In this document: piece after piece, positions 34,421 through 46,545 of the stretch | Layout: every line of letters starts with the position of its first letter | Numbering within the stretch: position 1 is the stretch's first letter | NCBI GenBank assembly: GCA_028554755.1 | Contig: JAPTOF010000002.1 | Coordinates: 9,907,001-9,971,000, forward strand | Source: Cordia subcordata | Lineage: Eukaryota; Streptophyta; Magnoliopsida; Boraginales; Cordiaceae | DNA: 64,000 nt | Direction of reading: 5' to 3' | The notes under the pieces: generated by a model | The model's input: only the letters and a program-made list of their open reading frames with translations | Told to the model about the DNA's origin: nothing | The model's database searches: none | Translations under genes and position numbers: made by a program

Positions 34421-35723
34421 AACTTGTTAAATTGTGTCAAAAAAAATATAATGTACACTTGCAATTTTGGAGATATAAAAGTTTAATTAAAAAAAAAAGA
34501 GAGATTAAATCAAATCTTGAATCAAAGATATGGAACCATGCATAATGTAATATATATATGTGTGTGTGTGTGTGTGTTTATGTACATATATACAAGTACA
34601 TGTTAATCAATCCATTGGAAATGATAATGCACTTATTGTGGTTGACAAATATTTAATGATGAAAGAAAAGCAAAAAATTTAATTTAAATTTAAAATTCTA
34701 ATTTTTTTCATTAAAGGTAAAAGACAATGAAAATGTTAAATTATAAATTTGTCCCCATTTTTGGCCAAATTTTTTTGGCTACAAAGTTTTTTCCTAATAA
34801 TAAACGACCCAGTTAACCATATCGAATGGCACATGCATGCGGCCCAACTATATGTACAAGACATGCATTATGCACTTTCTTGCTATTTATTTGTCTGGAG
34901 AAGCTAATGATGATGCCATATTAGAAAGTGCGTTGGTGCATGTGCCTTCATGAGCAATGTAACAGGGAAAACGACCTGTCTTTGATCAGAAACTTCATCA
35001 AGGATAATGGTTTAATTTATAAAGAAAATCATTGCAATTGCTTCTAGTTTTAAGTTTTTTTTTTTCAAAATTAAAAATTATTACTAAATCATTGCAAAAG
35101 GAAGAAATCTATACTTTGTTTTTAACAAATGATAAACACAAATTAAATATTGTAACAGTAACTAGTTAAAGTCGTCGTTAAAAGTTCTAATTTTAAGTAA
35201 CGGTTAATTAAGAAGCTAGTGCAAAAAAATATACATGGCAAAGTTTTTTTTTTTTTTTTTCCTATTTCAATATATATGAGTGTTGCAAAAAATTAAGATC
35301 TGATAGTTAGCCGATCATAAATAGTAAATGGAGATTGTAAATCAGGCCTGTTTATTGAGAAATGAACATTGTACATGGAAAATTTCTAAATTTCAGATAT
35401 GCTGAGCTAAATTATCCAACTGCTAAGTTACCAACAATATAATGACTTTTCAGTACTGACTTATCTGCTCAGCATCTTTGCAAGAGATTTCACGTCAGGC
35501 CAGCTGCTTATAAGCTATCTACATGTAGTATGAAATCTCTCCTAATTACATTGCTGGAGATTACTTTCCCCGAGCCATGACTGAGTTCGAATCCCATGAG
35601 GGGCGGGTACCAATTTACAAAATCTCTGTCTTTGATTTGCAGCTTCCATATCTTGCAGTATGAGAGTCTTTACATCTACAGTTAGAAATGTTAGAGCACT
35701 GAAACTAGCTGATACCATTACTG
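34421..35723. other. intergenic, no gene supported
   Basis: AT-rich with a GT run near 34559-34578. A GAGTTCGAATCCCATGAGG stretch near 35584 resembles a tRNA T-arm/B-box and could mark a SINE, but no A-box is clear. Confidence 0.45.
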
Positions 35724-35963
35724 CTAAACCTTGCCACCATCTTTAGATAAAGGAAGCTTTCTCTGGGCTTCAATGGCTGTAGAAGATGTAATTCGAGAAT
35801 TTGAGCCTCTGGAAGGAGATGAAGAAGGAGATGGAAGCTTCTTCGGCAACATTTGTTCCCAATGCACCTTTGGCAATCTTGATGCTTCAGATGAGATGAA
35901 AATGAGAGCAAACAGCAGACTCATCAGGAGAAAGCACTTGCGATGGCTGCAAGAATCTGACAT
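35724..35963 (-). CDS. IDA-like secreted peptide precursor
   Basis: 79 residues from the ATG at 35963, chosen because it places a classic secretory signal (MSDSCSHRKCFLLMSLLFAL, continuing IFISSEAS) at the N-terminus. An in-frame ATG at 36056 would add 31 residues ahead of it. After the signal a short spacer leads to MLPKKLPSPSSSPSRGSN at about residues 39-56. This lines up with the conserved region of IDA/IDL precursors, whose core has the form P-x-P-S-x-x-P-S-[KR]-x-x-N. IDA peptides are apoplastic ligands of HAESA-type receptor kinases in abscission and stress. Here the usual KHN/RHN end is RGSN, and about 24 residues follow the core, so it is a divergent member. Single exon. Confidence 0.6.
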   Translation of the reverse strand: MSDSCSHRKCFLLMSLLFALIFISSEASRLPKVHWEQMLPKKLPSPSSSPSRGSNSRITSSTAIEAQRKLPLSKDGGKV

Positions 35964-36732
35964 GGTGATGATGATCACAGAGCTAGCCAGGCCTCTCTTT
36001 TTAAGTGCTTTCAGGGATTGCTTTACATAGTTTGTGGCAGCAGACAGGTTGAGCATTGTGAGAAGGCTGCCAACTTTGTTTGTTAGAGCAAAGATGAGTC
36101 AATGGCAGACAATGTTGGATTTTAATAATCCTTAGCTGTTAGCAGTTTATGTTGTTGCTCTACTTGTTTAATGTTTTAAGTGTAAGACTTGTCGCAGTCT
36201 CAAGAGATAAAGTTAAATGTAGCTTATAATTCAGGTTCAATTCCAGTTTTGTAGTGTTCTCAAACTTATTTTGTGTTCATATACGGGCATGTTATGCATT
36301 TAAAATTTATTAATTAGTAGTCAGAATCTGTCAATTAATTTTTTTTTTTTTTGTCAAAAGGAATTGTCTTTCATAGTAGAGTGGCTTGTGGAATGTTGTT
36401 GTTGCTGCATAATTAGACCGTACCCCACGGTTGTTGGGATTAATTAATCTTTTAAGATGGGAGACAACTGAGTCTTTGTTGTCAAGCTTGCTAAAGTAGA
36501 ACAATCACTGTTGCCACTTAACTCATATGTGCAACAATTAATAATCAGATAAAGTATAAAAATCGATTTGATCCCTTACAGAGTAGTAGTTGTGTATATT
36601 CTACAGACTCTTTACTGTATAACGTCTTTGACGAGAAGAAATTTGGATCATGTACCATTAAATGTGATCATACGGTGTAGCCCTTGATCATGAAGTGTCT
36701 CCCGTTCCCAAAAATAAGCACGATAAGATTTA

Positions 36733-36944
36733 TGCTCTATTTGTCATAATCTTAATGTAAAATGCTTATTCTATTAAAATAAGAGTACATTTTATAAGAT
36801 TTAAGATATATCATCACATGCATCTAATGAAAATGCAAAATAAACTATATTGTATGATGCATGTGATAAGATACCTTAAATCTTATAACATATCTCCAAA
36901 TTTCAATAGATAAGTATCTTAAAATAAGATAATTCCAAACACAC
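36733..36944. mobile_element. foldback MITE with a near-perfect hairpin
   Basis: The arms 36792-36824 and 36856-36888 pair over 33 bp with three mismatches around a 31-nt loop. Weaker complementarity continues outward to both ends (TTTGTCATAATCTTA on the left against the inverse of TAAGATAATTCCAAA on the right). Non-coding. Such foldbacks are usually Stowaway- or Tourist-like MITEs and can give small RNAs. Confidence 0.65.
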
Positions 36945-37500
36945 TATTAATTAAGTATGGATATTTATTTTCCAAAAACTTGTAAATACTCATGTCACTT
37001 TCATTTTAGGTAATGCATTTGTTACTCTCTTAGTTTTTTTTTATTGCTTGTCTTACTAAAATAACTAAAGGATACATCACCACTGAAGTATCTTTAGACG
37101 TTATTACACCGATTTTCCAAAATTACAATTCTTTAGTATTTTCGCACAACCTAACCGAACCTCAACTTTAGGAGTGCTTTCTTGACAAGGAGGAATAGTT
37201 CTTTACTATTTAAATTTTGCATTATCAAGAGGTAACTCATGAAAGAGTTCTTTAAATTCAGAACGGCTTGGTTTTACCCTTAAATTTAATTGGAAAGCCT
37301 AATTAGCAAATGGGGGAATCTTCCATGCGATATTCATCAGCATAGCCACACGAGGCACGAAAATATATTCATTTTTCAACACCGTTTTATTATGGCATAA
37401 AAGCAGTCAAATATTTGATAAAGTTTCTCATAAATAGTATAATGCAGTAAAGTGTTCTGTGCAAGCGTGCGACATTATTGTATGTCCTTGAGGAAAATTA

Positions 37501-37537
<37 letters not shown>

Positions 37538-40500
37538 TGTGTAAGATTCTTGTTAATCTTAATCATGCAAACATGAGGATAAGACCATTTTTTTAATTTG
37601 GACAGACTCTTCGAGGCCAGACAAGGGCTCAACAACAAGAGATTTAAATTTGTGTCTGAAGAAGTCATCTTTTTCGTTTTTGTATGCTTGTATGCCAACA
37701 GATGAAATTGTTAATTGAGCTCTACAGATAATGACCATCAGTAGTGCAAGTGCGTCACTGTCGTGCTTTTTCCGGAAAAGAAGGTAACCCTTTTGCTTCC
37801 TTTATGGGGTATAGCCCAAAATGAGCTATTGAACCAAATATCAATGTTGGTGGGGAGTTAATAGTTTTTTTTTTTTCTTTTTTATTTTTTTTAAAATTTA
37901 TTTCCCGCCCCCAATTTAACCCTTTGTTCTTGCTCAACACTCTTGCGGGAGTAATCTCAGCCATTTGAGTTTCTATTCTTTGAATTTTTGTTTACTACTT
38001 GCCCACAACAATTTTTTATTTTCTAACTCTAATTCTTTAAAGAAAAGAACTTGAAGATCTAATTTTCTATGAAAAAAAAAATGTGTTTGATTGTTAGAAA
38101 AAATTGTTAAAAATTTTGAAGTTTTCTCCTAGTTAAAAGGTATATATTCATATTATAAAAAAAATAAAATAAAAATTGCTTAATTCAATATTTATATGTA
38201 CACATTTATATGTTGTTATTATGAATTTTATTATTTCTTATTTTTTTGCATATTTACTACCTATTAGCTGTGAACAATTTTATTAAAGATTCAATTATAT
38301 GTTAAAATAATAATTTATTAAATTAAATTGATCATTTTCATTTAAATAGAAAATTTTTAGTTATGTAAAATGATAAAATTAGTACATAACTATATACAAC
38401 TAACATAATTGTACAATAAGTAAAATGATGAAAATAGAGTAATTATAATTAAAATGCAAAATTGTTAGATATCATAAATAATTCTAATTTCTATGATAAT
38501 CATTATAATCACTACAATGTTTTTCTTTTTTCTTTAACCCCCCCAATATAATTCCAGTCTGACCCTCCTTTTTTCTTTAACCCCCCAATATGCATATTAT
38601 ATATGATTCATTAAAATCAATACAATGTTGAGAGAGAAAGTGTTAGAGATAACGGTTCGGCTTCAATTTAAAAAGAAAAAAAAAACAAATTAAAAGAAAT
38701 GATAAGGGGGTTGGACCAAGGAGTAGTAGCTTGCAGTTCTAGGTTTTCAAGCTGTAAGTGAAGAATAAGTTAAAAAAAAAAATCCCAAGAAACAATTGTT
38801 ATTTTCCACTTCTCTCTTTTAATTTAAAATTTTTAAAAAATTGTTTTCCAGTTTCATTTTTGGACTTTCTTAGCATAGTATTCTATTTCCTATTGTTTGT
38901 AATAGCAAATTTCTATAAGACGCCTCTAATTTTCAATAACCAGGAGGGTCGTAAATTTTGTTTTTGCCACGTAATCATTAGTGGGAGAGACAATGAGTAG
39001 CGGAAAGAATGTCTAATAACTTCTCATAAGGAATATTTTATGTTCAAATATATTTAATTATTTTGGATTAATAAGTCTAAATTCGAAATAATTATTTTTA
39101 AGTATACGATACTAAGTTTACGAACTGAACGTGACAGGGGCTAAAATTATTTTAACATTTTTAAGTTATGAATATTTTTAAATATAATCATTTATTTTCA
39201 GCTGAAGTGAGTTCAGACATGAAGCTGAAGATGTTGAAAAAGCATATTGTTTGGTATTCTACTCATACATTATATATTTCTCCAACATGTTTGTCTCATT
39301 TGAATTTAGAGTCACACAACTCAAAAGCCGAACAAGGTATCAAACATGTATGCTACTCTTTATCTGTTGAATGCACACCCAAGCAATAAAGACTAGACAC
39401 TCTTTAGGTCGTTAAGAGTTGACTATGAGAGAACCTTGATTTGTGAGAGATTTAAAATTATGTTAACATGAAATGGGAAAAAGTCTGATAAAGGATGAAA
39501 TGTATTAAATTGAGCTGGCTTTCTAGACGATGAGAAGTTGAGGGGAAGATGGTTTTTGCTATAGTGGTGGGGCTGGTTTTCAAGGTCATTTTAGAGCCCC
39601 TCCGTTTTGAGTGCTATGGGGTTCTTCTTTCTTCTCTTGTTATAAATCCTCTATAAGCCATTTTTCCCTGCCTTTTGTTCTTAACCGTGAAACTACGTCG
39701 TTGATGAAAGCAACCGTTCTCCTTGTCTACCACTCTACCTTCTTTTCTTGCTTTCTTTCAAAATCTGTTGCAAACAAATTCTAATCTATCTAAAAAAGTC
39801 CTTCCTGGTTATAGGTCGGGATGATTAAGTTCTCTCTATCAAAAATACTAGCGTAATCCTTCCAAACATTAACTAGATCTCTAAACCGTATGCCAAATCC
39901 TGGCCTTCTCTTAGACCTACTGACAGACTAATCTATGGTGACTATATCTCTCTAAGAAAGCAAGGCCATCCTTAAAACCAAAAAACTCAAAAGCTTTTTC
40001 AACCCTCATATACCTGCGTATGTACTCCATGCATTCGAGTCACCTATCCATAGGTGATTCTATCATGTTTCAGATTGTGTTTAGTTCGTCAAGGTCAATC
40101 CATAAAGTGCTTTTTCTACTAGCGGTTTTATCTATCGTTCTGCGAGAAGGTCTTCGGAGTTCTTCGGAGTGACCATCTAGCTTACATAAAATCTATTGCA
40201 GTGAGACAATTCATTATTGACTTTTGTAATTAAAAGTTTAGTCATTTTAAAATGGCCACCATTTTTCAGGAAGTTGCTTCATCCACTTGTGTAATTAACC
40301 TCGTGGCTGCCTTTGTGGTTCCAAATTTGCCAACACTAGGAAACAGTAAAAGATGAATATAGAAAATCAGATAATGTAATATTTTTTAAACTGCACCCTC
40401 AAAATGTACTGCCTCCATCTCGCTTTTTTGAAACATTATTTTTCCACTAATTTACAAGAAACTATCTTAAAATGCAAACTCAACCAGATCTTTAAAGAGT

Positions 40501-40753
40501 GCATCCGCTGGTTTTGCAGATGAAGACTTCTATTTTGGCCAAAATCAACCAAATCTCTGAAAAGTGCATCATCTGGTTTTCCTGCGGTCTGAAGTTGGCA
40601 AGTTCAGTCACAGATTCTACAACAGATTGTCTCCCAACTAAACCTTCATAAACTGCTGAGGAAAAGTATATTATTGCTGCTCAAAAACTGTTCTCTGGTT
40701 ATACTGGGAAGCCAGGGGCGGAAGAGGGTGCCTTTTGTTTTGGTGGTGGTTTT
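36945..40753. other. intergenic, mostly empty, coding-like traces
   Basis: AT-rich. Holds (TA)n at 37504-37534 and a short tandem duplication of TTTAACCCCCC near 38535-38590. On the minus strand between about 40180 and 39790 there are coding-like stretches in shifting frames (EYIRRYMRVEKAFEFFGF, then GFGIRFRDLVNVWKDYASIF, ending in a stop). These may be a decayed gene or transposon gag. I could not assign them. Confidence 0.4.
37504..37534. repeat. (TA)n microsatellite
   Basis: Uninterrupted TA run. Confidence 0.9.
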
Positions 40754-40780
40754 GGGGGGGGGGGGGCGGGGCGGGGCGGG
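40754..40780 (+). other. G-run with G-quadruplex pattern
   Basis: Thirteen G, then C-GGGG-C-GGGG-C-GGG: at least four runs of three or more G with single-base loops, embedded in AT-rich DNA. Preceded by TGGTGGTGG. It fits the intramolecular G-quadruplex rule on the plus strand. Confidence 0.7.
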
Positions 40781-41480
40781 AAGTCATAGTAGAAGGTTCA
40801 TTATATGTGGTTTCCAAAGAATGCACAATGCCGGAGGTTTCTGAAGTCAACAGGCAAGCAAATAGTGTTGGGCTTGATAGGCATGATTCGTGGTGATCTT
40901 GAAAATCATCCGGAGTCACAGACATCCCCAATGTGTTAATCAACCATACAAGTCTGGAGTTCACTAAAATATGCACTGAACTAAATCTTGTGCCCCTTGT
41001 GTCTAGCCGCAGCAAGCAAAAACTATAGCAACAGCATATTAAGATTCAGCATTGACAATATGATCCCAGATTGTTAAACTATAGCAGTTGCATTTTCAAT
41101 TTAAAGCTGTTACGAGACAGGGAACATCTGTTTTGCTATAGAAGCATCATCAGTGAGGCCACTAGAATTCAACAAGCATAACCTTATACATCATTTTTGT
41201 TCCAAATTAGTTAACTTATAAAGTGAGCGCATGAACATATAGAACGGATAGCGCATAAACACATTAAGAAACATGGGTGGGATATGCAAAAGTAGCATGC
41301 ATTACCACGGGTTCATATTTAGCATATCACAAAGCTCAATGTTTGTTGCCCAATCTCAACCAATCAACATGTCACTTGTTGCCCTCTTGGCACATGTTGG
41401 CGCAATGTTAGCCATAATCATTACTTCCTACCCTTCTTCTCCGCATATAATGCTCCTAGAGAAAAACATTAACTCATCAA

Positions 41481-42155
41481 TCTTAGTGTTCAAACTACCA
41501 AAAAAAAAAAAATTGGATAAATAACACAAACCCATTTATACACAAACCACATACATCTGCAACACCACATAAACACAGAGCACATAGAACACGGATAGAA
41601 AACAAACAAGTCAGCAAGAGCCAAGAGCTTTAACGTTGGTACAAAATCAATCTCGGAAAAGAGAAATAGCCTTTTGCCAAAACATACACACAAGAGTGCA
41701 CACATGCATGCGAAGCAGGCACTTGAGACACAAAGCACACACAACTCGAATTGTTGAAAACAAGAAACAAGCAACAAATTGACATATTTAACTTCTATAA
41801 TTACACCACCAACACATCCACTGAATCTTAGTGTTCCAACCACACGAAAACAATTGGATAAATAGCACCAACCCATTTATACACAAACCATAGACATCTG
41901 CAACATCACATAAACACAGAGTACACAGAACTGGAACGGGAAACAAACAATTGGGCAGAGTACAACACCAATCTGAGAAAAAAGAAATAGCATTTTGCCA
42001 AAATGTCATACTACTAGTGACAAAACACACACAAAAGACTGCACATCTGCACATGAAGCAGGCATTGAGACACAAAGCACACACAACTCAAATTGGTGAA
42101 AACAAGAAACAGGCAACAAATTGACAAATCTAACTTGTATCATTTACACCACCAA
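41481..42155. repeat. 345-bp tandem duplication
   Basis: TCTTAGTGTTC at 41481 recurs at 41826. Both units then run through AATTGGATAAATA, CCCATTTATACACAAACCA, CATCTGCAACA, GAAATAGC...TTTTGCCAAAA and GACACAAAGCACACACAACT to CACCACCAACACA. The second unit has extra bases near 42005. No clear gene. Confidence 0.8.
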
Positions 42156-43443
42156 CACACAAAAAATAGAACGAATCCATTTGCGTGCATATCGTTGGCT
42201 ATCTATCCAACATGCTACAAAAAGAATATACAGAATTTGGTCAGGGTAACAAAAGTCCAGCAAGAAAAATCAATCTTTTAACATATAGAAAACACCAAAT
42301 TACATTCCAAACTTGGTTAAACCAGCATCTCATGAGATTCAGGCCAAAACCAACATAAAATACAAGTAAACATCAACTAAACCAACATATATGTTACTAA
42401 CCAGCTCACACGCATCACATACACAGATCACATGCTAAAACAAAAAATCCCTCAGGAAAAGGAAAAAGATGAAAATTTTTAACATTTAACCAATAGTTCA
42501 ACCACCAGGTACAACTACTAGACTTCTAACACAGAACCTAATCAACAAGCTTAAAATGCTTAATCCAGCAATAAAAGCTGTAGAGAAACCTAGTCATATT
42601 TTAACTGAAAACAATACAGGGCAACAACTAAATAAAAGCAGATAAATATGATAAAGAATTAATCAAACTTCATTTAAATAGGTGCAAGCCAAAAGAAACA
42701 CATACAATAGAGTTCCAAAACATCAATATCATAATTACAACCAAAAAACAAGAAACAGAAATCATCATTAGAACTAACCTCACTTTATGAAAGACAAGAA
42801 CCAAGAAGAATCAAAGCCTCAAAGCAATCTAAGATATTCCAGAAAAAAAATACACCAACTAGAGCCAAACAGATCCGAAAGATCATCACTTTTTATATAT
42901 AAATTCCGAAAACAACCTACTTCATATTAATTGATCAAATTTTAAGATACAAAAGACAAAACTCTATACTTATAAATTGGTGTGCGTGTGGTATTGCTTT
43001 TCCTAGTTGGTATACGGGGCGTAGAAGAATAAGAGTTGACCGGTAAATTTTGTCTTAAATTTTAATTTGTTTGCTGGAGATATGCTATATTGACAAGTGT
43101 ACTTGTTGTGGGATATGACAGACCAGTGGAACTTGGTGTTCTAGCTTTTATCTGTCGTTTATGGTACCACACATTCTACTAGGGCTAAATATTTCAAACC
43201 AATCCATCCCACACTACTCCATAACAAGTTTGCGAGCCCGCATAAAGTTTAGCCCTGTGTGTGAGAGAACTATTTAAGCGATGGACGGTTTGAACACCGA
43301 CCCTCTACTCGGACCAAATCCTTTTGGGCTGCCTGCGGGCCACAGCCTACCCACGCAACTAAACCACACTAGCTCACTGACCATAAGTAGAAACACACAC
43401 AAAAACACGTATTCACACACCGAACCTTGAACCTTCTGCTGCA
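42156..43443. other. intergenic and promoter region of the SAM-dependent gene
   Basis: A-rich with no supported gene up to about 43000. GC content rises from about 43200 toward the start codon. A TATTTAAG box at 43271-43278 is a possible weak TATA element for the gene at 43444. Confidence 0.45.
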
Positions 43444-44511
43444 ATGAGATTAGCAGTCGCCCAAAGCTTCAACTCCTTAAAATTCCACCCATCACATCCA
43501 CACCCACATCAATTTCCTTTCATTACCTTCTCACCCACCACCACCCGCCAAAACCTCACCCCATCTATCAACACCCATCACCCCAAAACAAGAAGGCCCT
43601 TTACCCTCACATCTCAACCCGTTCCTCAAACCACCACCACAAAGCCGCACCACAAACCTGCTGCTGCTGATAAAAATGGCAATCATGATGATGATGAGGG
43701 CATACCAATTGACATGGTGAAAACCTTGGTGAAATTCAAATCGAGGCACAACTACATCAGGGTCTTGGAAGTTTCAAGAAAAGCAGACCACCCTTTATCA
43801 GGTTCAAGACTCTTATTACTTGATGCCCCTGGAAACATCCACAGCATATCTTTCCTTTTCAAGTCACTAACCAACACATACTTTGACGTCTTTGCTACTC
43901 TCCCACCTATCTTGCCTCCCGGACCCCTGGCTATTCTCGGGTTCGGGGCCGGCTCCGCGGCCCGATTAATCTTGGACACTTATCCAGAAGCCATCATACA
44001 CGGCTGGGAGCTCGATCCGGCAGTTATTTCAGTTGGCAGAGAGTATTTTGGCCTGTCAAAGCTTGAAAAACAATACCCTGATCGGCTTTTTATCTACATC
44101 GGCAATGCACTTAAAGCTAGTGTCAAAGATGGGTTTTCGGTCATTTTAGTCGACTTGTTTAGCAAAGGCGTAGTGATACCTGAGCTACAAGATCCAACAA
44201 CGTGGGACAAGCTGAAGAATAGTTTGAGGAAAGGCGGGAGGATAATGGTGAATGTTGGTGGAAGCTGCGTGGAGCCTGAAGATATGCGAAAAGATGGGGA
44301 AGTGATAATGGAAGAGACATTGAAGGCTATGCATAAAGTGTTTCCAGGGGAGTTGCATGTGTTGAGTCTTGAGAATAGGAAAGATGATAGTTCACTTGCT
44401 CTTACAGGTGAGTTTCCGGATGTGGATCAATGGAAAAGGGCTCTGCCTAAGCCTTTGAGGTATTATGTTGATATTTGGCAGCCTTATAATGGGTCACGTA
44501 ATGTAATGTAA
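43444..44511 (+). CDS. spermidine-synthase-like SAM-fold protein, predicted plastid
   Basis: 355 residues, single exon. Residues 1 to about 75 are rich in Ser, Thr, Pro and His with few acidic residues, a likely chloroplast transit peptide. A spermidine-synthase/Rossmann methyltransferase fold follows. Motif I is LAILGFGAGSAARL (162-175), the acidic residue of motif II falls in WELDPAVI (188-195), and VILVDLFSKG (233-242) is the motif-IV-like stretch. The plant homologues are annotated as spermidine-synthase-like or SAM-dependent methyltransferase superfamily proteins without a proven reaction. I do not see the full polyamine-binding signature of true spermidine synthase, so a substrate cannot be named. 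It has higher GC than its surroundings. There is no break or missing segment. Confidence 0.85.
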   Translation: MRLAVAQSFNSLKFHPSHPHPHQFPFITFSPTTTRQNLTPSINTHHPKTRRPFTLTSQPVPQTTTTKPHHKPAAADKNGNHDDDEGIPIDMVKTLVKFKSRHNYIRVLEVSRKADHPLSGSRLLLLDAPGNIHSISFLFKSLTNTYFDVFATLPPILPPGPLAILGFGAGSAARLILDTYPEAIIHGWELDPAVISVGREYFGLSKLEKQYPDRLFIYIGNALKASVKDGFSVILVDLFSKGVVIPELQDPTTWDKLKNSLRKGGRIMVNVGGSCVEPEDMRKDGEVIMEETLKAMHKVFPGELHVLSLENRKDDSSLALTGEFPDVDQWKRALPKPLRYYVDIWQPYNGSRNVM

Positions 44512-45479
44512 TGGGGTGACCCTTTGGTCCTGGCACCACCTGAGCTAAATATTCAACCAGGGCTGGTTTTTTTACAGGGACTGATTTTTTGGGCAGTCCG
44601 ATTTGAAAGTTTTTTCTAATGTGATTCCTGTTTCTCTGATTCATTGCTGTTGAAATGTAAGCTCGTTACAGTTTTTTCTGTGTTCTAAGAAGGGCAAATT
44701 TTATAAATAGTCTCAATTATTTATTATTTAAAAAATAATTTATTTAATCCTCAATATTTACAAAAGAATTAATTTGGTACCTTTTTTTTTCTTTTTCTTT
44801 TTTTGTGGCGTGTTTGCTCGAGTTGATAAATGTACTTTTATTTGTTTATATGGCAGCCAGGGTTGTTCTGTGGTTGAAAAAAAAAAAAAGGAAGAGCCTG
44901 TCTAATTAGGTGGCTTTCCGTTTTCATTCTTTTGTTTTTCTGTTTTATGTTTTTATGGTAGATCAAGGTTTTGTTCAGCATAATTTTTTATATTAGAAAG
45001 TGCTTTGAGGCTTTTTTGTTTTTTTTTAGTAGAATTTGAACCCAGTACTTTACATTTAAAAAAATAATCTCACTCGTTTAAACTATTCTTTAATCCCTGC
45101 TTTGAGTTCACTGCTTATTCATGTTTAAAAGTATCCTATTTGATCTTTTTCTTTATAAGAAAGTTATATAAAAGTCAAAGTAAAAACCAATTAAAAACAA
45201 TCAAAAGCTCCAAATTAGAATTTTTAAAAAAATTATTTAAATATCATGTTGAATTTTTTTTTTAAACAATATCATTTTATATTTTTAAAAATCTAATATT
45301 ACTTTCAAAATAATTAAAAACAGAATACTAAAAGATAAAAGGTCAAACACTCTAAAAGTTAGTAATTAAAATCTTACAATTAGACCAAACTGAACTTAAC
45401 TAGGTTATGTGGCAAGGAAACTTTTTTCCTATTCTTTCCTAAAAGAAAAAGTAATTATGTAAAAGGGGTAAAAGGCATA
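44512..45479. other. 3' flank, no gene seen
   Basis: Terminator region of the previous gene, then AT-rich DNA. About 45020-45105 (GAATTTGAACCCAGTACTTT, ATAATCTCACTCGTTTAAAC, TCTTTAATCCC) resembles the repeat split by the composite copia element at 13510-13580/22388-22440. Confidence 0.45.
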
Positions 45480-46545
45480 TTATGCCCCTTAATTTGGTCA
45501 AGTTTCTATGTCCTTCTTATGGTTTATAAATTAGCTGGTACCTTTTTATGATTTATAAAAATGTGCATATAACTTGTCTTGTAGCAAAAAATAATCTTTT
45601 TATTTTAATTTTTTTAAATTGAATTGACTGATATCCTCAAGGATTTTTAAGGAAAACAAATCAAATTAGATGACCCCTGGACCCATTACCATCGGTTTGA
45701 ATCGTTACCCAACCTCATATTTCATATTAATTGCCACAATTAAAAAAGGATCATTTATATACATTTAATATTATATGATCCATTAAATTCAAATCTTAAA
45801 AAATATACTTGATGAAATTTTTTCTCCAATTACCTATGTTTTTCCAAATTCAAATTTTATAAAATTTGGAGAACAGTATTCGCATATAAATAAGTAAAAT
45901 TTCTCAAATTATATGATCTGTAGTAATCCATCAAAATATATGTCTATGTAAAATAAAGGTTTAATGACTCATTTGATCCTTTACTTTTTACTTTTGGTAA
46001 TTAAATTCCTTATTTTGCAAACATGTAAAACCCGTGTTCTGTGTATACATGAATATTGAAAAAGTACGTAAAGTAGTGATTTGCGGATATAGGGTTAGGT
46101 TTTCTTTTTTGGTCAAAGTACAAGGTTAGGTTAGACAGGTTTAAAATGATAAGAATTTTATGTGCTGTAGCTCATGCTGAATTAATTATATTCTGTGCCG
46201 AAACAATTAACCTATTTTAGGGGCTCATTTAGTATTAGAGAAGCCTACACATTAAAACAGATTAATTTCACCTTCTCACCTAGCTACTCTAGGTTGGGAG
46301 TGGTCCTGGGGAATTTATACAAACTTTTTCATACTTCATGTCTGGAGTACTTGATTTAATTCCTCTACACTATTGGCTTGAAGTATTTAAATTGTTAATT
46401 CTTTTAATAATTTTATTTGAATATTGATGGCTTTATAAATTTTAAAGAAAAACAATTAATCTATTATTTTTAGAATAAAGAACTTAATTATGACAAGAAT
46501 AAAAATGAGACATTAATCCGTAAAATAAAAGACAAGTCGCTTCTT
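45480..46545. repeat. direct repeat, distal copy of the LigB upstream region
   Basis: Matches 48470-49578 in order over about 1.1 kb: TTTATAAAAATGTGCATAT, TGATATCCTCAAG, TTAGGTTAGA(C/T)AGGTT, TATGTGCT, CTAGGTTGG and AAAAGACAAGTCGC near the end. Moderately diverged with indels. Confidence 0.75.

Noticed and set aside
40671..41015. 114-codon minus-strand frame with a Pro run
   Set aside because: The Pro run is the reverse reading of the G-run; the rest has no motif, promoter or homologous look.
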